Shown: positions 1-6,513, numbered from the stretch's first letter. The stretch is 8,307 bases of DNA from Chloroflexia bacterium (GCA_025928215.1 JAICJW010000198.1:1-8307), one strand, 5' to 3'. Numbers and translations: made by a program. The notes: generated by a model not told the origin, from the sequence alone.

Positions 1-51
1 AGTGGCGGGCCGCGCAGGGCATGGAGGCGCTGTGTGTACAAGGGGTCGTTC

Positions 52-438
52 ATGACCATCGCGTTCAACCACGCCATTATTGCCGCACGAGACCGGCATG
101 CAGCCGCGTCATTCTTCACGGAACTCTTCGGACTCCCAGAACCAACGCTCTGGGGGCCGTTCGCGATCGTAACGCTCGATCATGGCGCGTTTATCCAGTT
201 CGCCGAGCCGGATATCGCCGACATTCAGATGCAGCACTATGCATTCCTCGTTGACGACAGCAGCTTCGACGCGATTTACGAGCGCATGCTCGCCGGTGGC
301 ATCGAACACTGGGCCGATCCGCAGCAGACCCTGCCCGGCCAGATCAATACCAATCACGGTGGGCGAGGCGTCTACTTCCGCGATCCTACCGGGCATGGAA
401 TGGAGATCATTACCCGCCCATACGGTTCGAGTGCCTAA
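52..438 (+). CDS. VOC-family (glyoxalase/bleomycin-resistance fold) protein
   Basis: A 128-residue single-domain protein of the vicinal oxygen chelate superfamily, which uses a divalent metal for isomerisation, ring-opening or thiol-transfer chemistry, or binds drugs. Visible family features are the N-terminal strand with His7 (FNHAII), the dimer-type helix DRHAAASFFTELFGL, a central His62 (QHYAFLV) and the C-terminal signature YFRDPTGHGMEIITRP (about 109-122) with Glu118. His7, His62 and Glu118 are the likely metal ligands, as in the H/H/E arrangement of FosA-like and extradiol-dioxygenase-like members. I chose ATG at 52 over an in-frame GTG at 34 because AGGGG at 41-45 lies just upstream of the ATG and the protein then begins at the usual VOC position. 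Substrate cannot be read from sequence. It converges with the leftward gene ending at 522. Confidence 0.9.
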   Translation: MTIAFNHAIIAARDRHAAASFFTELFGLPEPTLWGPFAIVTLDHGAFIQFAEPDIADIQMQHYAFLVDDSSFDAIYERMLAGGIEHWADPQQTLPGQINTNHGGRGVYFRDPTGHGMEIITRPYGSSA

Positions 439-521
439 CCCCTCGCGGGAAGAGCATCTGAAAACCAGTGCCCCCAGGGATTTCATACCGCGACAGCACG
501 GCGCGTTTCTCCGGGGCTGTG

Positions 522-749
522 TCAGTCGCCTGCCCGTCTCTCATTCTGAGCGGGGGGCGCGACGTCTCTCGGTTCCCAGCAGATGTTGCAGCGCGGGCGG
601 GCCGCACCGGGGCGGATTTCGCCGAAGCGCCCGCATCGCCCGGTTCCGGCGCTCTCGCTCTCCGCGCGCGCGGTGACCGCTCCCCAATGGCGGCAACCAC
701 TACAGGTGAGCGGCATCGGTAGCGCGTGTTCGGTTGATACTGTTTGCAT
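522..749 (-). CDS. Small cysteine-rich, probably zinc-binding protein downstream of mgtC
   Basis: A 75-residue ORF that I do not recognise by name. Five cysteines form the pattern Cys16-x2-Cys19 (CSGCRHWG), Cys39 (GRCGRF) and Cys54-x2-Cys57 (RCNICWEP), which looks like a zinc-ribbon or knuckle; the CxxCRHW...GxC arrangement recalls small uncharacterised bacterial proteins with a 'CRHW' box. The frame stays open further upstream, but ATG at 749 is strongly favoured: GAGGAG at 757-762 (read on the minus strand) sits 7 nt before it. That ribosome binding site abuts the stop codon of the mgtC-like gene (763-765), so the two are probably co-transcribed and perhaps translationally coupled. No signal peptide or membrane segment is apparent, so it is probably cytoplasmic. 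Function unknown. Confidence 0.65.
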   Translation of the reverse strand: MQTVSTEHALPMPLTCSGCRHWGAVTARAESESAGTGRCGRFGEIRPGAARPRCNICWEPRDVAPPAQNERRAGD

Positions 750-762
750 CGAATTGCTCCTC

Positions 763-1521
763 TCAGGCGACGGAACGCCGCTCCTCATCCGTTGTGCCGA
801 GCGCTTCCTCGACCAGTTCGCGCTCGTCCGCCGACCGCAGGCGGCCATTCATGCTCCGATACATCACTGAGCCGATCCCTTCGAGCGCGCCGAGGCGGTT
901 GACGAGCCGGAGGACCGCCGCTTCGCGTGCGTTTCCCATTACCAGTTCGATCCGGTCCTCGCTCCGCCCTGTCCGCAGTCGCAGGCCGCGCAGCGGCACG
1001 CCGGATTCCAGCACGACGCGCTCGACCGCCGCAACCTGCCCCGCCGCGTGCTTCACCCGCACGCTCAGCGTGCTCGGCTGGTGGTGCGCGAAGAAGCGGT
1101 GTTCGATGAAACGCAGGACGATCTGGATGGCGAGAATCGCCACGGTGACGATCGCTGCCGCCCAGAAAAGCCCGCCGCCGCAGGCAAGCCCGACGGCTGC
1201 CGCCGACCAGACACTCGCCGCCGTCGTCAGGCCGCTGATCGTGTTCTTGCGGAAGATGATCACGCCCGCGCCGAGGAAGCCGATGCCGCTGACAACCTGC
1301 GCCGCGACGCGGCTCGGATCGAACGATACCTGACTGACACCGAGCACGTCCGCGAAGCCATAGGTGGAGACAATCATCAGCAGCGACGAACTGACCGCAA
1401 CGAGCGCGTGCGTTCGCAGCCCCGCGGCGCGTTCGAGTCGCTCGCGCTCCAGGCCAAGCACCGCGCCACAGAGAATCGCAAGCCCAATGCGGATCAATAT
1501 CGTTGTTGTGGCGATCTGCAT
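763..1521 (-). CDS. mgtC: MgtC/SapB-family membrane protein
   Basis: A 252-residue membrane protein of the MgtC/SapB family. Members are tied to growth under low magnesium and, in Salmonella, to F-type ATPase inhibition and intramacrophage survival; their role in free-living bacteria is poorly known. About five hydrophobic segments (roughly 7-23, 37-53, 73-90, 98-115, 118-136) carry the family motifs GLERE (23-27), RTHALVAVSSSL (36-47), the DPSRVAAQVVSGIGFLGAGVI run (from residue 68) and GLTTAASVW..AAA.G (97-111). A soluble C-terminal region of about 100 residues (from ~150) matches the ACT-like domain of longer MgtC proteins. The ORF extends to 1590, but the start at 1521 puts Met just before TM1 and is preceded by GAGGG eight bases upstream. 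Its own promoter candidate lies at 1633-1660, and the small Cys-rich gene follows directly. The symbol reflects family, not proven function. Confidence 0.93.
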   Translation of the reverse strand: MQIATTTILIRIGLAILCGAVLGLERERLERAAGLRTHALVAVSSSLLMIVSTYGFADVLGVSQVSFDPSRVAAQVVSGIGFLGAGVIIFRKNTISGLTTAASVWSAAAVGLACGGGLFWAAAIVTVAILAIQIVLRFIEHRFFAHHQPSTLSVRVKHAAGQVAAVERVVLESGVPLRGLRLRTGRSEDRIELVMGNAREAAVLRLVNRLGALEGIGSVMYRSMNGRLRSADERELVEEALGTTDEERRSVA

Positions 1522-1604
1522 AGACAAATCCCTCGGCGTCGTGAACGTTTCATGCCACATTGAAAGGCACAAGAAAGGGAATCTCCCCATTTCCGGACGA
1601 CTTA

Positions 1605-1643
1605 GCGCGTAAACCGTACATCGCGTATCACCAGTGTACGCGC
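1605..1643. repeat. GCGCGTA repeats overlapping the mgtC promoter region
   Basis: On the plus strand GCGCGTA occurs at 1605-1611 and CGCGTA at 1622-1627; both are complementary to a single TACGCGC at 1637-1643. Only one copy can pair at a time: a 7-bp stem with a long loop or a 6-bp stem with a 9-nt loop. The third copy overlaps the proposed -10 hexamer (1633-1638), so the set could be an operator or, less likely because it lies mostly at or upstream of the start site, an RNA switch. Confidence 0.35.
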
Positions 1644-1660
1644 TTTTAGCCCATTTGCAA
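1633..1660 (-). promoter_or_regulatory. Candidate sigma70-type promoter for the mgtC-like gene
   Basis: Reading the minus strand, TTGCAA (1655-1660) is followed after 16 nt by TACACT (1633-1638). They match the -35 and -10 consensus at 4 of 6 positions each. The implied transcription start near 1626 would give a leader of about 105 nt before the start at 1521. Position between two leftward genes and orientation fit a promoter; strength and use are unproven. Confidence 0.45.
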
Positions 1661-1700
1661 GCCCTAAAGTGCCACCCGCATATATGTCTTTATTCCGTTG

Positions 1701-2363
1701 TTACGTTGAAAAGAGAGAGGCGCGTAATCGGTCTGTGAAACGCATCGTGTTGTCCTCATCGGTGAACGCGATTGGTGGAAGGAAGGTGATGTGCACGGCA
1801 GCCCGGCGGGGCCAATGCACGCCAGCGGGCAAGATTGCCGACGCGCCGAAAATGCGCACAGGTACAACCAGGCATCCCGCGTGTTTCGCGAGCAGCGCGA
1901 CGCCGCGCTGCAACCGCGTTTCGTCTTCCGTGGAACCGGGAATCGTCCCTTGCGGGTACATGACGAGAGAGAAATCAGAACGTAACCACGTTATTGCATC
2001 GTCAAGCGACCGGCGTGGAGAACCCGTGCGATCAATCGGCACGGCGCCGAAGGCGAACGCGACGAATGGACCGAAAGCGGGGCGATTGCGCCGGAAGAAG
2101 TAGTCCCGCGCCGCCGTGACGACGAGGCGATCTCCCCGCCCTCCGAGCGCCCGAAGCAGCAGCGGCGTGTCGGCCATGCTGGTATGCATGGCGGCATAGA
2201 TGACGGGACCGGGCGGAATCCTTTCCCGGCCTTCGACGACGAACCGACGCATCCAGCGACAAAGCAGGAGCCGGTAGACATATGCGGCGAGGAAGCGGCG
2301 GATGAGACGTACCGGCCACCACCCGACCCAGCGATAGGGTAGTCGTCGGTTCCGGGCGGGCAT
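1701..2363 (-). CDS. PlsC-like 1-acyl-glycerophosphate acyltransferase family protein
   Basis: A 220-residue protein of the glycerolipid acyltransferase (PlsC/LPLAT) family, which transfers acyl chains to lysophospholipid-type acceptors at the inner face of the membrane. Motif I, HTSMAD (His60-x4-Asp65), holds the catalytic dyad; motif II is GAVPIDR (106-112); motif III is YPQGTIPGS (136-144) instead of the usual PEGTRS; motif IV is VVPVRIFG (166-173). The LQRGVALLAKHAG stretch after motif III is also typical. A basic, hydrophobic N-terminus (about 9-36) may associate with membrane. The longer open frame upstream is a shadow of the peptidase gene. ATG at 2363 lies 8 nt after the peptidase stop with no good Shine-Dalgarno, so translation is probably coupled. 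Acyltransferase fold is secure; exact acceptor is not, given the altered motif III. Confidence 0.87.
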   Translation of the reverse strand: MPARNRRLPYRWVGWWPVRLIRRFLAAYVYRLLLCRWMRRFVVEGRERIPPGPVIYAAMHTSMADTPLLLRALGGRGDRLVVTAARDYFFRRNRPAFGPFVAFAFGAVPIDRTGSPRRSLDDAITWLRSDFSLVMYPQGTIPGSTEDETRLQRGVALLAKHAGCLVVPVRIFGASAILPAGVHWPRRAAVHITFLPPIAFTDEDNTMRFTDRLRASLFST

Positions 2364-2371
2364 GGCGGCGC

Positions 2372-3448
2372 TCAGTGCGCGGCGGGCGTCGTGGCGAAGG
2401 CGCGCAACAGATTCACCGTCGCGGTGATGTCGCTCTCCTCGACCATCTCGGTCGCCGTATGCGTGTAGCGCGTTGGTGTGCCGATCAGGGCCGCCGGGAT
2501 GCCGTGATCCATAAAGGCATGTGCGTCCGAGCTGTAGTTCGCGTAGACACCGTGCTGGAAGGGGATCGCGTTCGCCTTCGCCACGTCCGCGATCCGCCAG
2601 AGCAACCGCCGGTCGTAATGGATGCCGCCGTCCTTGTGGACGAGCGTCGGGCCGCCGCCGAGATGCGTCGCGTACTCCTTCTCCTCCACGGTCGGCACGT
2701 CGCCGACGAGGCCAACATCGAGGGCGATGGCGAGATCGAAATCGTACAGGTGCGCCATCGCTTTCGCGCCGTGCAGCCCGCCCTCCTCCTGGACGGTCGC
2801 GCCGTACCAGAGATCGTAGTGCAATGCGGTGATGTCCAGATCGTCGAGCAGAAGGTCCATGATGGCGAGCAGCATCCGGTCGTCCATCGCCTTCCCCGCG
2901 ATCCGCGTGCCAAACCGCCGTGCCGGCCATGACCAGATCACCCCCGCGCCGACATGGACACCACGCTCCGCGACCTCCATCCTGCTCTTCGCGCCGATGT
3001 CCACGAAGAAGTCGTTGAAGTCGAGGTGCGGCTTCTCAAGTTGCGACCCCGTCAAGGTATGGCCGCTGGCGGTGGCGAAAATGCCCTCCGCCACGACGCC
3101 GTGCCGCCCGACGATCTGCGCGACCTGCCCGATCATGTAGCGGCGATCCGGCGAGTTCCGGCGCAGCCCCTGCGCGGTGTCGAGCATCAGGAATCCCTCG
3201 TCGGTGATATAGCGCACGACGAAGCCGATCTCGTCCATATGCGCCTGCACCAGCAGCTTCGGCCCGCTGCCACCGACGCGGCAGACGATGTTCCCGATGG
3301 CATCCTCGTGCCACTCCGCCATCCGGCCCCGCCATCGCTCCCGGAGCCAGACGCGCACAGCCTCTTCCTGCCCCGATGGGCCGGGAATCGCCAGCAGTTC
3401 CTTGAGGAGATTGAACGTTCGGTCGTTTCCCTGATGCCCACCCGGCAT
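2372..3448 (-). CDS. M42-family metallo-aminopeptidase (glutamyl aminopeptidase/endoglucanase-like)
   Basis: A 358-residue M42 peptidase. Family members form dodecameric tetrahedral (TET) cytoplasmic particles that trim peptides released by proteases, using two metal ions. All expected active-site residues are visible: His70 in AHMDEIGF, Asp189 in KAMDDR, catalytic Glu221 and ligand Glu222 in VQEEGGLHGA, Asp244 in ALDVG and His330 in YTHTATEMV. The insert between about 90 and 180 corresponds to the dimerisation/TET domain. Length is normal for the family. The frame is open far upstream, but ATG at 3448 fits the family N-terminus and has AAAGGA seven bases upstream. It is probably the first gene of an operon with the PlsC-like acyltransferase, from the promoter at 3488-3516. 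Specificity within M42 (Glu/Asp, Leu, Lys preference) cannot be called. Confidence 0.95.
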   Translation of the reverse strand: MPGGHQGNDRTFNLLKELLAIPGPSGQEEAVRVWLRERWRGRMAEWHEDAIGNIVCRVGGSGPKLLVQAHMDEIGFVVRYITDEGFLMLDTAQGLRRNSPDRRYMIGQVAQIVGRHGVVAEGIFATASGHTLTGSQLEKPHLDFNDFFVDIGAKSRMEVAERGVHVGAGVIWSWPARRFGTRIAGKAMDDRMLLAIMDLLLDDLDITALHYDLWYGATVQEEGGLHGAKAMAHLYDFDLAIALDVGLVGDVPTVEEKEYATHLGGGPTLVHKDGGIHYDRRLLWRIADVAKANAIPFQHGVYANYSSDAHAFMDHGIPAALIGTPTRYTHTATEMVEESDITATVNLLRAFATTPAAH

Positions 3449-3487
3449 ATGACGATCCTTTCTCACTCCGCCTTCACTCGCCGTGCA

Positions 3488-3516
3488 AGAATAGCGATGC
3501 GCGCGGAGTACGACAA
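3488..3516 (-). promoter_or_regulatory. Candidate promoter for the M42 peptidase-acyltransferase operon
   Basis: On the minus strand TTGTCG (3511-3516) is followed by a 17-nt spacer and TATTCT (3488-3493), both matching consensus at four positions with optimal spacing. The predicted start near 3481 gives a leader of about 33 nt that includes the AAAGGA ribosome binding site. It lies in the divergent intergenic region between 3448 and 3641. Confidence 0.5.
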
Positions 3517-3590
3517 GCGGCGCCGAAATGACGGCTCCGCTCAGGTGCATCGCTCCCGACGACCGGCTACTGGCGATGACTTGAGCGCGG

Positions 3591-3596
3591 TATACT
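3591..3596 (+). promoter_or_regulatory. Candidate -10 element for the rightward membrane protein-kinase unit
   Basis: TATACT matches the -10 consensus at five of six positions and stands about 45 nt before the start at 3641. I find no acceptable -35 at 16-18 nt upstream, so this is only a half-supported promoter, perhaps needing an activator. Confidence 0.3.
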
Positions 3597-3640
3597 AGGG
3601 AATCGAAATACGTGACGACGACGGAGAGCGGGTACCGATA

Positions 3641-3988
3641 ATGATCGAGGAGAAACACGAACAGCGCGCACGGCGGGTGACGATCAACATTCCGCACTTC
3701 TGGGGCTGGGTCGCCTTCACGATCATCGCGGCGATCGTCATTACGCTGACGTACGTCCGTCCATTCATTGTCCCGAAATCGGTCGTCTTCATCACGGCCA
3801 CGATCTGTATTCTCTGGTGGCTGGTCGGTGGCCTCATTTTCCGTGTCCGGTTCGCGAAGGTGATTGGCAAGCGGCGTCGCTCCGGCTTGCGTGTGGGGGG
3901 GTGGGCGCTCGACGGCTGGCAGGCACGCCACCGGCGGCACGGCTCGTACTGGCGCACGATGCGCTCCTGGATTCACACATCGCGCTAA
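3641..3988 (+). CDS. Hypothetical two-TM membrane protein
   Basis: A 115-residue protein that I do not recognise. It has a charged N-terminus (EEKHEQRARR), two hydrophobic segments (about 20-39 and 46-68, the second rich in Trp/Ile) with a short loop, and a basic C-terminal tail of about 45 residues with several Trp and Arg. By the positive-inside rule both ends are probably cytoplasmic. Third codon positions are GC-rich across the whole frame, including past a run of seven G at 3895-3901, so I read it as one intact gene and not a frameshifted one. Only a weak, distant GGAG (3623-3626) precedes the ATG. Its TAA overlaps the ATG of the next gene (TAATG), which implies coupled translation with the kinase. 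Function unknown. Confidence 0.7.
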   Translation: MIEEKHEQRARRVTINIPHFWGWVAFTIIAAIVITLTYVRPFIVPKSVVFITATICILWWLVGGLIFRVRFAKVIGKRRRSGLRVGGWALDGWQARHRRHGSYWRTMRSWIHTSR

Positions 3989-4857
3989 TGGACGACGTGG
4001 CACGATACCGAGCGGCAATCGCCGCCGCCTTCCCCGATCTTCCCCTGCGGATATGCCGATTTCTCGCCGAGGGCTGGGACAGTGCCGTCTGGGAGGTGAA
4101 CGGAACGCTCGTCTTCCGCTTCCCGAAGCGGGCGGACGTGGCGGCGCGGCTGCGTGTCGAGATCGCGCTTCTGCCCGCGCTCGCATTCACGCTTCCGGCG
4201 CCGGTGCCGCAATTCACGTACATCGCCGATCAACCGGATGCGTTCCCCTACCCCTTCGTTGGCTATCGGAAACTGCCTGGCGTGCCACTCTCCGCACTGC
4301 CCGTCATCCATTGTGCATCAGCGCAGCTCGCGGTAGGTCTCGGTCGGTTTCTGACGGCGCTGCATCGCTTCCCGACTGATGAGGCGCTGGCGTGCGGTGT
4401 GTCGGGCGTGACACCGGAGGCATGGCGCGCGCAGCACGCCGATATGCATGCCGAGTTGCGTGCGCTCGTTCCGCGCATGGCGCTATCGGAGCGGGCGCGG
4501 ATGGAGGCGCTCTTTTCCGCGTATCTCGATGATCCCGCGCATTTCCAGTTCACGCCCGTGCTCCTGCACCGCGACCTCGGCGGCGAGCATCTCCTGCTCG
4601 ATCCGCAAACCGGCAACCTCACCGCCGTCATTGATTGGGGCGATGTCTCGATCGGCGATCCCGCGCAGGACTTCTGCGGCCTTCCTACCGCATGGCTTCC
4701 CGCGCTCCTCACCTCCTACGGCGGCGCCGTGGATACGACCTTCGCGGATCGCGTTGCCTTCTACCGCGCGCTCTCGCCGTATCACGCGCTTGTTTTCGGC
4801 CTGCGTACGGGCGGCGAGCGGTTCATCGCACAGGGGTTGGCGGCGTTGCGGACGTAA
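3988..4857 (+). CDS. APH-family small-molecule phosphotransferase
   Basis: A 289-residue protein of the aminoglycoside phosphotransferase/choline kinase-like family, ATP-dependent kinases acting on small hydroxylated molecules including antibiotics. Evidence: a nucleotide-binding N-lobe with Lys47 (FRFPK) and Glu59, the hinge region around 90-100 (FVGYRKLPG), the catalytic loop HRDLGGEHLLLD (194-205) with His194 and Asp196, and the metal-binding DWGD (216-219) followed by IGDPAQDF. In the catalytic loop the usual Asn is His201, a variant also seen in some macrolide-kinase-like members. The frame is open from 3817, but ATG at 3988 gives the canonical family start and overlaps the stop of the upstream membrane-protein gene. 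No independent ribosome binding site is seen. Resistance function should not be assumed; substrate unknown. Confidence 0.9.
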   Translation: MDDVARYRAAIAAAFPDLPLRICRFLAEGWDSAVWEVNGTLVFRFPKRADVAARLRVEIALLPALAFTLPAPVPQFTYIADQPDAFPYPFVGYRKLPGVPLSALPVIHCASAQLAVGLGRFLTALHRFPTDEALACGVSGVTPEAWRAQHADMHAELRALVPRMALSERARMEALFSAYLDDPAHFQFTPVLLHRDLGGEHLLLDPQTGNLTAVIDWGDVSIGDPAQDFCGLPTAWLPALLTSYGGAVDTTFADRVAFYRALSPYHALVFGLRTGGERFIAQGLAALRT

Positions 4858-4863
4858 GGCCGT

Positions 4864-4892
4864 TTGCTCCCGATTGCCTCTGCCGTCATACT
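4864..4892 (+). promoter_or_regulatory. Candidate promoter placing the start site at the methyltransferase ATG
   Basis: TTGCTC (4864-4869), 17-nt spacer, CATACT (4887-4892). Six bases separate the -10 from the A of the ATG at 4899, the spacing expected if transcription starts on the first base of the start codon. No Shine-Dalgarno is present in the 41-nt gap after the kinase gene, which fits a leaderless transcript. Confidence 0.4.
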
Positions 4893-4898
4893 AACGGT

Positions 4899-5693
4899 AT
4901 GGAAAACTGGCACGATCCCGACTATGAAATAATTGCCGCGCTCTACGCGGCGGAGTTCCCGCCTGCGGCGGCGGACGATCCCGACGCGGCGTTTCTCCTC
5001 GCCTTCGCCGCGCGCACGGGCGGGCCGATCCTCGATCTTGGCTGCGGCGCGGGCCGGTTCCTCGTGCCATTAGCGGACGCGGGATACGCGGTGACGGGCG
5101 TGGATACATCCGTCGCGATGCTCGATGAGGCGCGCGCATCGGTCGCGGATGCCGGCTGTGGCGCGAAGGTGACGTTGTGGCAGGACGATTTTCGCTCGCT
5201 CGCGGCGCTCGGCGATACGCGCTATGCGCTCGCCTTCTGCGCGCAGAACACCTTCCTCCACATGCCGGATAGCGCGTCGCAGCAGGCGGCGTTGCGGGCT
5301 GTTGCGGCCCATCTCCGGCCGGGCGGGTTGCTCGTCCTCGATCTCATTCATCCGAACCCGGAACTGCTCGGCGCGTATTACGGCGCGATCACGCACGAGA
5401 CAGCATTCGAGAGCGCGGCAGGGGAGCGCGTGGATCGCTTCGTCTCCGCCTTTTACCGCGCGGCAACGCAGACGGTCGAGGCGACCTGGTTCTACGACCT
5501 CACCGCGCCGGATCGCACGCTCTCGCGCATCGTCGTCCCCTTCTCGATGCGGCTGATTGGCCGGTACGAAATCGAATTGCTCCTGCGTGGCGCGGGCTTC
5601 GCCATCGAAGCGATCTACGCCGACGCAGACCTTACGCCGCTCGACGATGGCGCGGACCGCATGCTCGTCGTCGCAGTACGTGGGAGGGACTGA
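4899..5693 (+). CDS. Class I SAM-dependent methyltransferase
   Basis: A 264-residue Rossmann-fold methyltransferase. Motif I is ILDLGCGAGR (44-53), binding SAM; the acidic residue ending strand 2 is Asp69 in VTGVDTS; the adenine-side acidic pair is Asp96-Asp97 in WQDDF; strand 4 lies around 109-120 (YALAFCAQNTF); HLRPGGLLVLDL (138-149) is the typical post-motif III strand. The C-terminal ~100 residues form an antiparallel sheet region (Methyltransf_25-like proteins with a substrate-binding insertion), ending normally. The open frame begins at 4635 inside the kinase gene, but ATG at 4899 is the first Met outside it and suits the family N-terminus. The gene seems to have its own promoter. Substrate is not predictable; small-molecule methylation is more likely than protein or nucleic acid. 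Confidence 0.92.
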   Translation: MENWHDPDYEIIAALYAAEFPPAAADDPDAAFLLAFAARTGGPILDLGCGAGRFLVPLADAGYAVTGVDTSVAMLDEARASVADAGCGAKVTLWQDDFRSLAALGDTRYALAFCAQNTFLHMPDSASQQAALRAVAAHLRPGGLLVLDLIHPNPELLGAYYGAITHETAFESAAGERVDRFVSAFYRAATQTVEATWFYDLTAPDRTLSRIVVPFSMRLIGRYEIELLLRGAGFAIEAIYADADLTPLDDGADRMLVVAVRGRD

Positions 5694-5709
5694 AACCGGG
5701 ATGAGCGCA

Positions 5710-5774
5710 GCGAACACAGAGGACGCGGAATGAAAAGAGACAGAAATTCCCCGCGCTGTCTCTCTGTGGTTCGC
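5710..5774. repeat. Imperfect palindromic element in the Nudix leader
   Basis: Left arm GCGAACACAGAG (5710-5721) is complementary to CTCTGTGGTTCGC (5762-5774) with one bulged G. Inside it AGAGACAG (5736-5743) pairs perfectly with CTGTCTCT (5756-5763), and CGCGGAA (5724-5730) can pair with TTCC/CGCG at 5747-5755. The outer and 8-bp inner stems share two bases, so two alternative folds compete. The right arm ends just 2 nt before the ribosome binding site of the Nudix gene. The ACAGAG-type wording resembles dispersed intergenic repeats common in environmental genomes. Confidence 0.6.
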
Positions 5775-5788
5775 GTGAGGAGGGCTGC

Positions 5789-6463
5789 GTGAGTGACGCG
5801 CGGCAGGAACTGTATCTGATTGCGGATGAGATGCGCGGGATGGCGACGCTCGGCAGGGAATTCGCCAGTAATGTCTACGAGGTGGAGCGAGCGCACCGAA
5901 TGATGGCACTGGCGGCCAAAGTCGTCGCGCTCGCCGATGAGGGAACGCCGGCGGATGGGCGGGCCACCTTCGACGCGGAGCCGTGGCAGCGCATCTCGCC
6001 CGCGATTGGTGTGGAAGCCGCGGTCTTCGATGGGCGGGGTGATCTCCTGCTCGTGCAGCGTAAGGATAACGCGCATTGGGCGATACCGGGCGGGATCGCC
6101 GAGATTGGGCAAACACTGGCGGAAGCGACGCTGCGCGAGTTGTGGGAGGAGGCAGGGCTGCGGGGAGCGGTCCGGCGGCTGCTCGGCGTCTTCGACGGCC
6201 GCCTCTGGGGATCGCGGTCGAAGGTGCATATCGTGCATTTCGTCTTTCTGGTCGAATGTGCGGAACCTGCGCCGGTGCCCGGAATAGAAATGCTCGATGC
6301 CCGGTTCTTCCCTCAGGCAGCGATGCCCGCCGCGATGCACCGGGGGCACGGCGAGCGGATACCGAAATGCTGCGCGATGGCGCGCACGGGCGAGACGTAT
6401 TTCGATCCCGCGTCGTCCGATGAGCGCGCGATGCCAATGCATCAGCGGCCCGGCGGTGCATAA
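5789..6463 (+). CDS. Nudix hydrolase with N-terminal helical domain
   Basis: A 224-residue protein in which residues ~5-50 (QELYLIADEMRGMATLGREF...) resemble the Nudix_N domain (PF12535-type) found before some ADP-ribose/nucleoside-diphosphate-X hydrolases, and ~72-200 form the Nudix fold. The Nudix box reads GGIAEIGQTLAEATLREL then WEEAGL (101-124): Arg116, Glu117, Glu120 and Glu121 are present, but the first glutamate of the G-x5-E part is Gln108. It likely hydrolyses a nucleoside diphosphate linked to another moiety, with Mg2+. The start is GTG at 5789, set by a strong GAGGAGGG (5777-5784) with 4-5 nt spacing; no better ATG exists nearby. It follows the methyltransferase by 95 nt containing a palindromic element. 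Substrate cannot be assigned. Confidence 0.9.
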   Translation: MSDARQELYLIADEMRGMATLGREFASNVYEVERAHRMMALAAKVVALADEGTPADGRATFDAEPWQRISPAIGVEAAVFDGRGDLLLVQRKDNAHWAIPGGIAEIGQTLAEATLRELWEEAGLRGAVRRLLGVFDGRLWGSRSKVHIVHFVFLVECAEPAPVPGIEMLDARFFPQAAMPAAMHRGHGERIPKCCAMARTGETYFDPASSDERAMPMHQRPGGA

Positions 6464-6513
6464 TATGGTATCGTGTGGGATAACCTTCTCGCGTCGTTCT
6501 GGGAGTCATCCAT

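Noticed and set aside
1..55. Possible 3' end of an upstream gene (frame 2, stop TGA at 53-55 overlapping the VOC ATG)
   Set aside because: The ATGA overlap is typical of operons, but only 17 codons are visible, with mixed third-position bases and no recognisable sequence.
439..521. Bidirectional terminator between the convergent VOC and Cys-rich genes
   Set aside because: Only a 5-bp ACAGC/GCTGT stem with a long loop and no T-tract on either strand.
3895..3901. Run of seven G as a frameshift or programmed slippage site
   Set aside because: The same frame remains GC3-rich on both sides and ends in a neat TAATG junction, so an intact gene is the simpler reading.
2372..4186. Long 604-codon leftward open frame suggesting a fusion protein
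   Set aside because: Only the part after 3448 resembles M42; the upstream part is Arg/Pro-rich shadow sequence antisense to the kinase and membrane-protein genes, and a promoter and ribosome binding site lie before 3448.
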